Positions 1-6,951 are shown, counted from the stretch's first letter. The stretch is DNA of 10,708 nucleotides from Holophagaceae bacterium (GCA_025353305.1 JANXQX010000281.1:1-10708), one strand, 5' to 3'. Notes: generated from the sequence alone by a model not told the origin. Numbers and translations: made by a program.

Positions 1-282
1 GCCGCTTGGGTCCGTGTTGCGCGCGATGCCGTTCCACCCGATGCGCAGTTCGAAGTCCTCGGTGATTCCCAGCTTCAGCAGCGTGGCTTGGAAATCGCTG
101 CGGCTGGAATCCGGGAACAGGGTTCGCTGCAGGCCGAATTCCAGCTCCGCCACGCCGGGCATGGTCGTGGTGGCCGGATTGGCGAAACTGGGGCGGTTGG
201 GATTGACGGTGATTTCGTCTGCTGCCTTATCCTGGGCGGCCAAGGAAAGGGAGAGAAAAGCTAGAAGCGCGGCGAGCTTCAT
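1..282 (-). CDS. Exported outer-membrane 'transporter'-like protein, partial (N-terminal 94 residues)
   Basis: Only the N-terminal 94 codons are present; the gene continues past position 1. The protein begins with a short basic start (MKLAALLAFLSLSLAAQ) typical of a Sec signal peptide, with likely cleavage near LAA-Q at residues 15-17. The mature part has the pattern seen in MetA-pathway/'transporter' outer-membrane proteins: an NRPSFANPATT segment at residues 29-39, PGVAELEFGLQ at 42-52, and LGITEDFELRIGWNG at 71-85. This resembles the first strands of a beta-barrel. The ATG overlaps the rph stop as ATGA, and a GGGA lies 8 nt upstream, so translation is probably coupled to rph. Family assignment rests on pattern resemblance to PF13557-type proteins; the substrate is unknown. 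Confidence 0.72.
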   Translation of the reverse strand, partial: MKLAALLAFLSLSLAAQDKAADEITVNPNRPSFANPATTTMPGVAELEFGLQRTLFPDSSRSDFQATLLKLGITEDFELRIGWNGIARNTDPSG

Positions 283-995
283 ACGAGCATTCCCGATTGC
301 GCGGCCATGAGCTGCTGGCAACCCGCAAGGCCCAGATCCAGCAAGCCCGAGGCTTCCAGCTTGGTGAAGCTGCGGCTTTCGCCCGTGCTATGGAATTCCA
401 CCAGCTCCAGGTCGGGGCTTGCCATCCGTCGCGCCGCCACCAGGTTGCAGTCCACGGCGGCGAGATGATCCTCTTCGTATTCCAGATCCAGGGCCTGGCC
501 TCGGCGCCCATCGCCGCTTTCCACAATGCCAACGCTCACCGCTGCAATCTGGCGGATCAGGGCCGCGTTCAGCCCGGCTTTCCCCAACGCGATCGCAAGA
601 GCCACCCAGGCGCCGGTGATGGCCGCGCAGCGGGTTCCGCCATCGGCATTGAGCACGTCGCAATCCAGCGTGATCTGGCGCTCGCCCAGGATTTTCAGAT
701 CCACGGCTTGCCTAAGCGACCGGCCGATGAGGCGCTGGATCTCCACCGTGCGGCCCTGCTGCTTGCCCCGGGCCGCCTCGCGGTCCGTGCGCGTATGCGT
801 CGAGCGCGGCAGCATCCCATACTCCGCCGTGATCCACCCGGCGCCCTTGCCCTTCATCCAGCCCGGAACCTTTTCCTCCAGGCTGGCGGAGCAAAGCACA
901 TGGGTATTGCCCAGCTTTATCAGGCAAGAGCCATCCGCATGAACCTGGGTGCCCAGTTCGAAAGAAAGGGGGCGGAGCTGATCGAGAAGTCGCAT
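279..995 (-). CDS. rph: Ribonuclease PH
   Basis: This is a phosphorolytic 3'-5' exoribonuclease that trims tRNA 3' ends in the cytoplasm, normally as a hexamer. The 238-residue length is usual. Visible signatures are GWITAEYGMLPRSTHTR at 53-69, REAARGKQQGRT at 72-83 and EIQRLIGRSLR at 85-95. DCDVLNADGGTR at 111-122 has the phosphate-binding GGTR. LDLEYEED at 169-176 and DCN at 182-184 place the two catalytic aspartates at D176 and D182. The ATG at 995 has AAAGG 5 nt upstream. Two regions are atypical: the N-terminus lacks the usual R-x-DGR before DQLRP, and the usual DMNVVMTG...FVEVQGTAE segment reads DCNLVAARRMASPDLELVEFHSTGE. It lies 29 bp downstream of rpiB and overlaps the next gene by 4 bp. 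Confidence 0.95.
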   Translation of the reverse strand: MRLLDQLRPLSFELGTQVHADGSCLIKLGNTHVLCSASLEEKVPGWMKGKGAGWITAEYGMLPRSTHTRTDREAARGKQQGRTVEIQRLIGRSLRQAVDLKILGERQITLDCDVLNADGGTRCAAITGAWVALAIALGKAGLNAALIRQIAAVSVGIVESGDGRRGQALDLEYEEDHLAAVDCNLVAARRMASPDLELVEFHSTGESRSFTKLEASGLLDLGLAGCQQLMAAQSGMLV

Positions 996-1024
996 GAATG
1001 CCTTTAAGAAAAACTTCAGAATGA

Positions 1025-1447
1025 CTAAATTTCGATCTTCTCCACCCTTTTTTGATGCCTTCCGCCTTCAAAAGAAGTTTCCAAAAAGGTTTTAAGGTAA
1101 TATTCTGCCTTCAGCGGATCCGTTAGCCGCTGGCCAAAAGCGATGGCGTTCGCGTCATTGTGCTGCCTGGCCAGCGCGGCGTGCTCGGGGGAAGTCACCA
1201 GCGCGCAGCGGACACCCACGTGGCGATTGGCCGCGATGCTGATACCGATTCCGGAACCGCACACCAAAACGAGGCGTTCCCACTCATGACGTTTTTCCGC
1301 AGCGCGATGCGCAAAGTCCGGGTAGTCCACGGACGCAAGACCATCTGTCCCGTAGTCCAGGACTTCGTGTCCGTTGGCCAGGGCCCACGCCTTCAGCCGT
1401 TCCTTGAGTTCAAAGCCGGCGTGGTCCGAAGCGAATCCTATTTTCAT
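1025..1447 (-). CDS. rpiB: Ribose-5-phosphate isomerase B
   Basis: This enzyme interconverts ribose 5-phosphate and ribulose 5-phosphate in the non-oxidative pentose phosphate pathway (RpiB/LacAB family, cytoplasmic). The 140-residue protein shows the family motifs: SDHAGFELK with D8 and H9, VCGSGIGISIAANR with the catalytic Cys63, GVRCAL, RQHNDANAIAFGQR with H96, and the C-terminal ETSFEGGRHQKRV with phosphate-binding R130, H131 and R134. The start is set at ATG 1447, because GGAG sits 6 nt before it. A TTG at 1459 is in frame, but it overlaps that SD and would add only four residues (x-EFF). It is the first gene of the minus-strand operon, 29 bp upstream of rph. The gap upstream of it is occupied largely by a 7-bp repeat. 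Confidence 0.96.
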   Translation of the reverse strand: MKIGFASDHAGFELKERLKAWALANGHEVLDYGTDGLASVDYPDFAHRAAEKRHEWERLVLVCGSGIGISIAANRHVGVRCALVTSPEHAALARQHNDANAIAFGQRLTDPLKAEYYLKTFLETSFEGGRHQKRVEKIEI

Positions 1448-1460
1448 GAAAAACTCCAAC
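1444..1460 (-). promoter_or_regulatory. Ribosome binding site deciding the rpiB start
   Basis: Read on the minus strand, the sequence is TTGGAGTTTTTCATG. GGAG is spaced 6 nt from the ATG at 1447. This supports ATG 1447 over the in-frame TTG 1459 that contains part of the same SD. Confidence 0.7.
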
Positions 1461-1523
1461 TACAGCCTATAGCCTACAACCCGTCGCCCATAGCCCACAG
1501 CCCACGGCCCACAGCCTCTAAGC
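1461..1523. repeat. Degenerate 7-bp tandem repeat in divergent gap
   Basis: Reading the plus strand in 7-bp steps from 1461 gives TACAGCC, TATAGCC, TACAACC, CGTCGCC, CATAGCC, CACAGCC, CACGGCC and CACAGCC, then a decayed TCTAAGC. The consensus is YAYAGCC (GGCTRTR on the other strand). Eight clear copies cover 56 bp of the 89-bp gap between the divergent rpiB and SNF2 starts. Most differences are C/T or A/G transitions. No protein-coding role is likely. Confidence 0.85.
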
Positions 1524-1536
1524 ACCGGCGGCGCGC

Positions 1537-4500
1537 ATGAGCCCGATCCTCCAGTACCGTCCGGCGGACCGCGGCTTCCTGATCTGCTTGCCCAGGGAAG
1601 CGGACCAGGCCGACTGGTTGAGGACGCTGCGCTCCCTGCCGGGAAATCTTCAAGGAAAGGAAAGGCTCACGCCCGCCAAGGCCCAGCTTTTTCTGCCGGA
1701 CACCTCGATCATGGAATTGCACACGGTGCCGCTCCGATGGCAGCGGGCCTATCCGTGGCTGTCCTCGCTGCCGCCGGATCCCGAGTTGTTGGGCGGAAGC
1801 CTGGCTTTCTGGGTGACGGCTTTGCGGTTGCTGCAATCCCTCATCATCCGCGGCGCCATCCTGCCCACCCTCGATACCGAATCCCAGCCCTGGCGCGCCC
1901 ATTGGGGCACGAGTTTCACCAGCCCTGCGGACCGCGAAGCCTTCGATGCCCTGGTGAAGGCCATGCCTGCTTCGGCTTTGGCTTTCCCTGAAGGCGATGA
2001 ATGGGTGTTCACCAAGGGCCTGCAGCTCGGGTTCCTGGATTCCTTCGAAGTGGACGACGATCTGGCCATGCCGCCGAGCCCGGAAGATGTGCTGCGCTCC
2101 TTTTTGGAGGACGGCGCGGATTTCCTGGTGCGTTTCGTGGCGGGCACCTTGCGCCCCGGCGAAGATCCCCGGCTCGGCCTGATCCACCGGCTGCGCGGCC
2201 ACAAGCGGGACCGCCTGCCCTGGGATGAACGGCTCATGGTGTCGCTCTCCCACCCCATGAACGAATTTCCGACAACGGGTGTCACCGAGCGCACCATCGG
2301 CGAGCAACTGGCCCAATGGGGCGAGAGCGCGCAGACCCAATGGATCCGGCCCAGCCTGCAGCTTGAAGCCCCGCCGGTACCGAAGCAGGAAGCCATCCAG
2401 GAAGCGGATCGCCTTTCCGAAGAAGGCTGGACACTGAAGATCGGCCTGGAAACGTCTGACGGCCATGCCTTGAGCGCCGACCGCCTTTGGGACGCTGCCC
2501 TTTCCGCGGAACCGGAAGTGTTGCAGGCCCGCCAGGTGCTGTTGCGCGGGCTGGCGCGGGCGGTGCCGTTCTTCCCGCCGCTCCAGGGCACCCTCGCGGG
2601 CCAGCGTCCGGCCGATCTCAAATTGTTGCCCACCGAGGCCTGGCTCTTCTTGACCAAAGGGGCCAAGCAGCTCAAGGAAGCGGGCTTCCTGGTGCAGATT
2701 CCCGAAGCGTTGGCCGAATTCGGCGGCGCGCGGCGCCTGCGCGCGAAGGTGCGACTGGGCGCGCGGGATATGACCGAGACCGGACCGGGCGAAACGGGGG
2801 ATGTGAACGCACCTCCTGGGCTCGACACGGCGGTGAGCGCCGACTGGTCCCTGATGCTGGGCAACGATGCGCTCAGCATCGAAGACTTCGCGCAGATGGC
2901 GAGCCTGAAACATCCGTTGGTGGCCTGGAAGGGCAAGTGGGTCGCGCTCGATCCGGAAACGCTCAAGCAGATCACCACCGTCATCCAGGCCAGCCGGGGC
3001 ACGGGCTTCGAGCGCATGACCCGCGGCGAAGCGCTGGCCGCCGCGCTCACGGGCACCGCGCACATCAAGGGCATCAGCGAAGCCATCGAAGTGGAAGTGG
3101 CCGGCGATTTCGGCGCGGCCCTCAACGAACTGAAAGTGCTGCCGGACCAGCCCATCCGCCAGCCGGAAAGTTTCCACGGCGAGCTCCGGCCCTACCAGGT
3201 GCGTGGCTTGGCCTGGCTGGACGGGCTCTCGCGACTGGGCCTCGGCGGCATCCTTGCGGATGATATGGGCCTCGGCAAGACGATCCAGATGATCGCCCTG
3301 CTGCTGCACCGCCAGCACCAGAATCCGAAAATCGGATTGCCGACGTTGCTGGTCTGCCCCACTTCCCTGCTGGGCAACTGGGAACGGGAACTTGAGCGCT
3401 TCGGGCCCACGCTGCCGGTCTTCGTGCACCACGGCAACAACCGGGACGAACTGCCGAAAACCTTCAAACCGCACACTGTCGTGCTGACCACCTACGGCGT
3501 GGCGAGGCGGGAAGAAGATGTCTTCGCGCCGCGCACCTGGGGCATCGTGGTGGTGGATGAGGCCCAGGCCATCAAGAACGCGGGCAGCGCCCAGGCCAAG
3601 GCCATCCGGAAACTGCGGGGGCACTGCCGACTGGCGCTCACGGGCACGCCCATCGAGAACCGGCTTTCCGAACTCTGGTCCATCCTGGCGTTCACCTTGC
3701 CCGGCTACTTGGGCAGCGAATCGAGCTTCAAGGATCTCTTCGCCACCCCCATCGAAAAATACCGCGATCCCGAAGCCGCCACGAATCTGCGGGCCCGCAT
3801 CGCGCCCTTCATCCTGCGCCGCCTGAAAACAGACCGCACCATCATCCAGGATCTGCCGGACAAGCAGGAGATGAAGGTCTATACGCAGCTCACCAAGGAG
3901 CAGGCCCTGCTCTACCAGGCCCGCGTGGAGCAGATGGAGCTGGATCTGGATGCCGCCAAGAGCGGCATCGAGCGCCGCGGCCGCATCCTCGCCCTGCTCA
4001 CTCACCTGAAGCAGATCTGCAACCATCCCTCGCAGTTCCTCAAGGCCCAAGGACCGTACAAGGCCCGCAGCGGCAAGCTGGACCGCCTGACGGAAATGCT
4101 TGAGGAAGTCATCGAGAGCGGCGACAAGGCCATCGTGTTCACGCAATTCAAGGAGATGGGCGACCGCCTGCAGATCCATCTCCAGGATGTGCTGGGCTTC
4201 GAGCCGCCCTTCCTCCACGGCGGCACCAGCCGCCACGAACGGGATGAACTGGTGCGCACCTTCCAGGAAGATCCAACGGCGCCGCCGGTGTTCCTGCTAT
4301 CGCTCAAGGCCGGTGGCGTGGGCCTGAACCTTACCGCGGCCACGCATGTGTTCCATTTCGACCGCTGGTGGAACCCGGCCGTGGAGGATCAGGCCACGGA
4401 CCGCACCTACCGCATCGGCCAGACGCGCAACGTCCAGGTCCACAAGCTGGTGACCATGGGCACCCTGGAAGAAAAAATTGACGCGATGCTGGAAAGCAAG

Positions 4501-4974
4501 CGCGATCTCGCGGACCGCGTGGTGGGCAGTGGCGAAGGCTGGCTCACGGAGCTGGATGATGATGCCCTGCGCCGCCTGGTCAGCCTCGATCCCAATGTTG
4601 AAATCATGGAAGCCGAAGGCAATGGCAACGGCCATGCCAGTGGCTTTGACGCGAAGGACCTCGTGCGCAAGATAGCCGCTGAATCAGTGCCGGAGCCCCT
4701 GGTTGAGCCCTTCCACGAGCAGATTGAAAAGCCGGTTCCGGAACCGGATGAGATGGCCCTGGAAGCTGAGCAGGAAAGCGAAGATGGCGAAGATGACGAA
4801 GATGGCGAGGAAGTCATCATTCTCGACCACCCGAAGACGCCGATGGCGCCGGTTCTGTCCGCTGGGCCGGAATCCACCAAGGCCACCAAAGTCCCCAAAG
4901 CCACCAGGCCCGCAAAACCTCGCGCCGCCAAGGCTCCGCGCATTTCCACCAAGCGCAATGGGGTGATCTCATGA
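1537..4974 (+). CDS. SNF2-family DNA-dependent ATPase / helicase-like protein
   Basis: This 1145-residue protein is a superfamily 2 SNF2 translocase. Residues 1-300 are a divergent N-terminal region. About 365-510 resembles the bacterial SNF2-associated domain (DUF3670/PF12419), including LKHPLVAWKGKWVALDPETL. The ATPase core follows: motif I DDMGLGKT with Lys581, motif Ia CPTSLLGNWERE, motif II DEAQ at 674-677, motif III LTGTPIENRLSELW, then the second RecA lobe with AIVFTQFKEMG, SLKAGGVGLNLT, FDRWWNPAVEDQATDR and RIGQ at 959-962. All catalytic motifs are intact. The tail from about 1052 is acidic (EDGEDDEDGEE), then basic and rich in K, P and A. No good SD precedes ATG 1537, so the start is less certain than the gene. 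Its stop overlaps the SWIM gene as ATGA. It probably translocates on DNA; the target is unknown. Confidence 0.95.
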   Translation: MSPILQYRPADRGFLICLPREADQADWLRTLRSLPGNLQGKERLTPAKAQLFLPDTSIMELHTVPLRWQRAYPWLSSLPPDPELLGGSLAFWVTALRLLQSLIIRGAILPTLDTESQPWRAHWGTSFTSPADREAFDALVKAMPASALAFPEGDEWVFTKGLQLGFLDSFEVDDDLAMPPSPEDVLRSFLEDGADFLVRFVAGTLRPGEDPRLGLIHRLRGHKRDRLPWDERLMVSLSHPMNEFPTTGVTERTIGEQLAQWGESAQTQWIRPSLQLEAPPVPKQEAIQEADRLSEEGWTLKIGLETSDGHALSADRLWDAALSAEPEVLQARQVLLRGLARAVPFFPPLQGTLAGQRPADLKLLPTEAWLFLTKGAKQLKEAGFLVQIPEALAEFGGARRLRAKVRLGARDMTETGPGETGDVNAPPGLDTAVSADWSLMLGNDALSIEDFAQMASLKHPLVAWKGKWVALDPETLKQITTVIQASRGTGFERMTRGEALAAALTGTAHIKGISEAIEVEVAGDFGAALNELKVLPDQPIRQPESFHGELRPYQVRGLAWLDGLSRLGLGGILADDMGLGKTIQMIALLLHRQHQNPKIGLPTLLVCPTSLLGNWERELERFGPTLPVFVHHGNNRDELPKTFKPHTVVLTTYGVARREEDVFAPRTWGIVVVDEAQAIKNAGSAQAKAIRKLRGHCRLALTGTPIENRLSELWSILAFTLPGYLGSESSFKDLFATPIEKYRDPEAATNLRARIAPFILRRLKTDRTIIQDLPDKQEMKVYTQLTKEQALLYQARVEQMELDLDAAKSGIERRGRILALLTHLKQICNHPSQFLKAQGPYKARSGKLDRLTEMLEEVIESGDKAIVFTQFKEMGDRLQIHLQDVLGFEPPFLHGGTSRHERDELVRTFQEDPTAPPVFLLSLKAGGVGLNLTAATHVFHFDRWWNPAVEDQATDRTYRIGQTRNVQVHKLVTMGTLEEKIDAMLESKRDLADRVVGSGEGWLTELDDDALRRLVSLDPNVEIMEAEGNGNGHASGFDAKDLVRKIAAESVPEPLVEPFHEQIEKPVPEPDEMALEAEQESEDGEDDEDGEEVIILDHPKTPMAPVLSAGPESTKATKVPKATRPAKPRAAKAPRISTKRNGVIS

Positions 4975-5921
4975 TGCATCCCGCGAATCGTTTCGGGACC
5001 ACCTGGTGGGGGCGGCTCTGGATCAAGGGTTTGGAACAGCTCAGTGACGATTATGAGAACCGCCTCCCCCGGGGCTTGAAATACGCCGAAGAAGGCGCCG
5101 TGTCCCACTTCACTGTGAGCCCGGGCCTGATCGAAGCCCGCGTCCATGGCCGCAAAACCTACACCGTGACCCTCGGGCTTCCCGCCCTTGCGCAAAGCCA
5201 ATGGGAGCGCGCCTTTCAGCGGCTCAGCCAGGAGAGCCGGTTCGTCGCGTCGCTGCTGGCGGGGGAAATGCCCCAGGGGTTGGATGAGACTTTCCGTGAA
5301 TCAGGCGCCAGCCTTTACCCGCGGGTGCCCAAGGAACTCCAGACCCATTGCGATTGCCCGGATTGGGCCAATCCCTGCAAGCATGTCGCCGCGGTGTGCT
5401 ACGTCATGGCCGAGGCCCTGGACCGGGACCCCTGGCTGCTCTTTGATTTGCGCGGCAAGACCCGGACCGATGTGCTCGAGGCCCTGCAGTCCCAGGTCGA
5501 CCAGGCAACGCCTGCGGCACCCAAGAAGCGGGGCAGGCCCAAGAAGGAAACCTCGGTCTCGGGAATGCTGAGCCAGCGCGAAGCCTCGCCGGATCCTTGG
5601 CGGCGCGTGGCGCCCGAGGTTTACGATGCGCTGCCGGCCGAATTGCCCCACATCGTCATTCCCCGCTCCATTCCACCGGATCCGGATGTTTTCTCACAGC
5701 TCGGGCCGCTGCCCCACGCCCGCATCGAAGCGAGCCTGTGCCTGGCCGCCTTGCTGCACCGCACGGCCCAATGGACGCAAAAGCAGATCGAAGAAGGCAC
5801 CACGGAGCTGGAGGATCAGGCGCATGAAGATACCGTGGCCAGCCCTTTCGACAGCCCAACCTCCCTTAGCGCAACGCCCGCAAGGCCCTGGCGGGCGAAG
5901 AAGCGGCGCCGGAAGGGTTGA
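4971..5921 (+). CDS. SWIM zinc-finger protein paired with SNF2 ATPase
   Basis: The 316-residue protein has a SWIM zinc finger at C127-x-C129-x6-C136-x-H138 (CDCPDWANPCKH), a fold known to bind DNA or protein. Before it, residues 1-120 carry the family N-terminus (FGTTWWGRLWIKGLEQ near 8-23, plus a beta-rich segment). After it, residues 185-192 read KKRGRPKK, matching the RGRP core of an AT-hook. The C-terminus is basic (RPWRAKKRRRKG). The start overlaps the SNF2 stop (ATGATG; the second ATG at 4974 is an alternative), with GGGG about 7 nt upstream, which implies translational coupling and a shared job. Probably it guides or tethers the SNF2 motor to DNA, an inference from domains and gene order. 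Confidence 0.9.
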   Translation: MMHPANRFGTTWWGRLWIKGLEQLSDDYENRLPRGLKYAEEGAVSHFTVSPGLIEARVHGRKTYTVTLGLPALAQSQWERAFQRLSQESRFVASLLAGEMPQGLDETFRESGASLYPRVPKELQTHCDCPDWANPCKHVAAVCYVMAEALDRDPWLLFDLRGKTRTDVLEALQSQVDQATPAAPKKRGRPKKETSVSGMLSQREASPDPWRRVAPEVYDALPAELPHIVIPRSIPPDPDVFSQLGPLPHARIEASLCLAALLHRTAQWTQKQIEEGTTELEDQAHEDTVASPFDSPTSLSATPARPWRAKKRRRKG

Positions 5922-6057
5922 GCCAGAACTACAATCGCAGAGGTTCGCAGAGATGCCGGAGGATCGCAAAAAAACAAGGCGTGCAAACGAACCCTCTGCG
6001 TACCCCATCTCCTTCTGAGAACTTCTGCGAGTGTTTTTATTTCCCGGCCACGCGAAC
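5922..6057. repeat. Intergenic inverted pair of 10-bp repeat units
   Basis: In 10-bp steps from 5935 the plus strand reads TCGCAGAGGT, TCGCAGAGAT, GCCGGAGGAT, then CGCAAAAAAA. From 5992 to 6031 a matching pyrimidine-rich array runs in the opposite orientation (CCCTCTGCGT ... CTTCTGCGAG). The best arms are TCGCAGAGGTTCGCAGAG at 5935-5952 and 6030-6013 on the minus strand, agreeing at 15 of 18 positions by eye. They could pair around a ~60-nt loop. The repeat lies between the SWIM gene and ridA and has no coding potential. A transcript terminator or a small mobile repeat remnant are both possible. Confidence 0.65.
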
Positions 6058-6063
6058 CATAAT
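6035..6063 (+). promoter_or_regulatory. Possible sigma70-type promoter for ridA
   Basis: CATAAT at 6058-6063 matches five of six bases of the -10 consensus and lies about 30 nt before the ridA ATG. The upstream -35 region (TTTTAT around 6035-6040) is a poor match, so the call rests mainly on the -10 and the AT-rich context. Confidence 0.35.
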
Positions 6064-6092
6064 TTTCATAGACACTCCACTGGGAGACCCAC

Positions 6093-6467
6093 ATGCAGAC
6101 CATCTCGACACCCACCGCCCCTTCCGCCATCGGACCCTACAGCCAAGGGCAGATCTCGGGCGGGTTCCTTTTCAGCGCCGGCCAGATCCCGCTCATCCCT
6201 GAATCCATGGAGATGGTGACGGGCCCCATCGAGGACCAGGCCCGGCGTGTCCTGCAGAATCTGGATGCGGTGCTGGCCGCCGCGGACACATCCTGGACAA
6301 GGGTGCTGAAGACCACCGTGTTTCTAACGGACCTGGCGGATTTCGCCGCCTTCAATACCGTGTATGGAGAACACCTTGCCGGTGCGAAGCCCGCGCGCAG
6401 CACCGTGCAGGTCGCCGCGCTGCCAAGGGGCGCCAAGGTCGAGATCGAACTCATCGCCGAGGTCTGA
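6093..6467 (+). CDS. RidA family reactive-intermediate (enamine/imine) deaminase
   Basis: RidA (YjgF/YER057c/UK114) proteins hydrolyse reactive 2-aminoacrylate-type enamines/imines, protecting PLP enzymes; they act as cytoplasmic trimers. This 124-residue protein is full length and has the active-site set: the GPYSQ segment with Tyr16, the C-terminal signature PARSTVQVAALPRGAKVEIE with Arg102 (equivalent to E. coli R105) and Glu117 (E. coli E120), and the FSAGQIP and VFLTDLADFAAFN segments. It is therefore likely an active deaminase of the canonical subgroup. A GGGAG lies about 6-7 nt before the ATG. It is preceded by a 171-bp gap and ends 8 bp from the convergent stop of the next gene, so it is probably a single-gene transcript. 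Confidence 0.93.
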   Translation: MQTISTPTAPSAIGPYSQGQISGGFLFSAGQIPLIPESMEMVTGPIEDQARRVLQNLDAVLAAADTSWTRVLKTTVFLTDLADFAAFNTVYGEHLAGAKPARSTVQVAALPRGAKVEIELIAEV

Positions 6468-6475
6468 TCCATGGC

Positions 6476-6934
6476 CTATTCTTCTTCCGTCTCGCCGATG
6501 CTCTCATCCACGTCTTTCCAGCGGAAGTGGGCGTGGAAGTTCGGATCTTCGAGTTTCTGAAGAAACCCCGTCATCCGCGGGCCCCAATTGGAACTGCCCA
6601 CGGCGCCCTCCGGCACATAGGGCAGTAAATCTTTCGGGGCTTCCTCCAGGCAGAGCTGGGTGAGGATCAAGCCTTGCTGATAGTTTTCGCCCACGGGCAT
6701 GAGATTGGCCGCCAAGGTATCCAGAATATCGGCCAGTGCTTCGTCTTGGATGGATTCAGACAACGGTTCCAGGATGTCCACCACCTGGTGCCGGGCCAGC
6801 ACCAGCTTGAGGTACAGCCGTTGCAGCTCATTGGCTTTGGCGTCCTTCGCCAAGGCGTGGGCGGCATCCTCCAAATGCGGATGGAGTTTCTTGAAGAGCA
6901 GGGAAAGGGCGGTTTCGGCCGGAGTCATGATCAT
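6476..6934 (-). CDS. Hypothetical acidic helical protein
   Basis: I do not recognise this 152-residue protein. It has no signal peptide, membrane segment or cysteine-rich motif. The first two thirds look alpha-helical, with heptad-like leucines (LYLKLVLARHQVVDILEPL). Then comes an aromatic and glycine-containing segment (SSNWGPRMTGFLQ), and the C-terminus is acidic (DESIGETEEE). An in-frame TAG just upstream limits the start to the ATG at 6934 or the second ATG at 6928; neither has an SD-like site. The stop is 8 bp from the ridA stop (convergent), and the start is 17 bp from the divergent HPt gene. It may be linked to the signalling pair, but nothing in the sequence proves this. Base composition is like its neighbours, so it is probably a real gene. 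Confidence 0.7.
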   Translation of the reverse strand: MIMTPAETALSLLFKKLHPHLEDAAHALAKDAKANELQRLYLKLVLARHQVVDILEPLSESIQDEALADILDTLAANLMPVGENYQQGLILTQLCLEEAPKDLLPYVPEGAVGSSNWGPRMTGFLQKLEDPNFHAHFRWKDVDESIGETEEE

Positions 6935-6936
6935 GA
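6925..6936. promoter_or_regulatory. 12-bp perfect palindrome at divergent starts
   Basis: TCATGATCATGA is a perfect 12-bp palindrome. It covers both candidate start codons of the minus-strand hypothetical gene and sits 16 nt before the GTG start of the HPt gene. It could be an operator shared by the divergent genes, or simply a product of the Met-Ile-Met codons. Confidence 0.25.
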
Positions 6937-6951
6937 TAAGGAAAGACTATC

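Noticed and set aside
297..1007. A 236-codon plus-strand frame opposite rph.
   Set aside because: The minus strand has a clear RNase PH with catalytic residues; the plus translation has no recognisable features.
1448..1459. TTG 1459 as the rpiB start.
   Set aside because: The TTG overlaps the GGAG used by ATG 1447, and the family normally begins at MKI.
1461..1523. CRISPR-like array.
   Set aside because: Units are 7 bp with no spacers; this is a simple tandem repeat.
1474..4236. A 920-codon open frame on the minus strand opposite the SNF2 gene.
   Set aside because: The plus strand encodes an intact SNF2 ATPase with every motif. Long antisense frames are common in GC-rich genes because stop codons are rare; the translation is low-complexity and its end runs into the 7-bp repeat.
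4407..5201. A 264-codon minus-strand frame across the SNF2/SWIM junction.
   Set aside because: It crosses two well-supported coupled genes and reads as low-complexity serine- and arginine-rich sequence.
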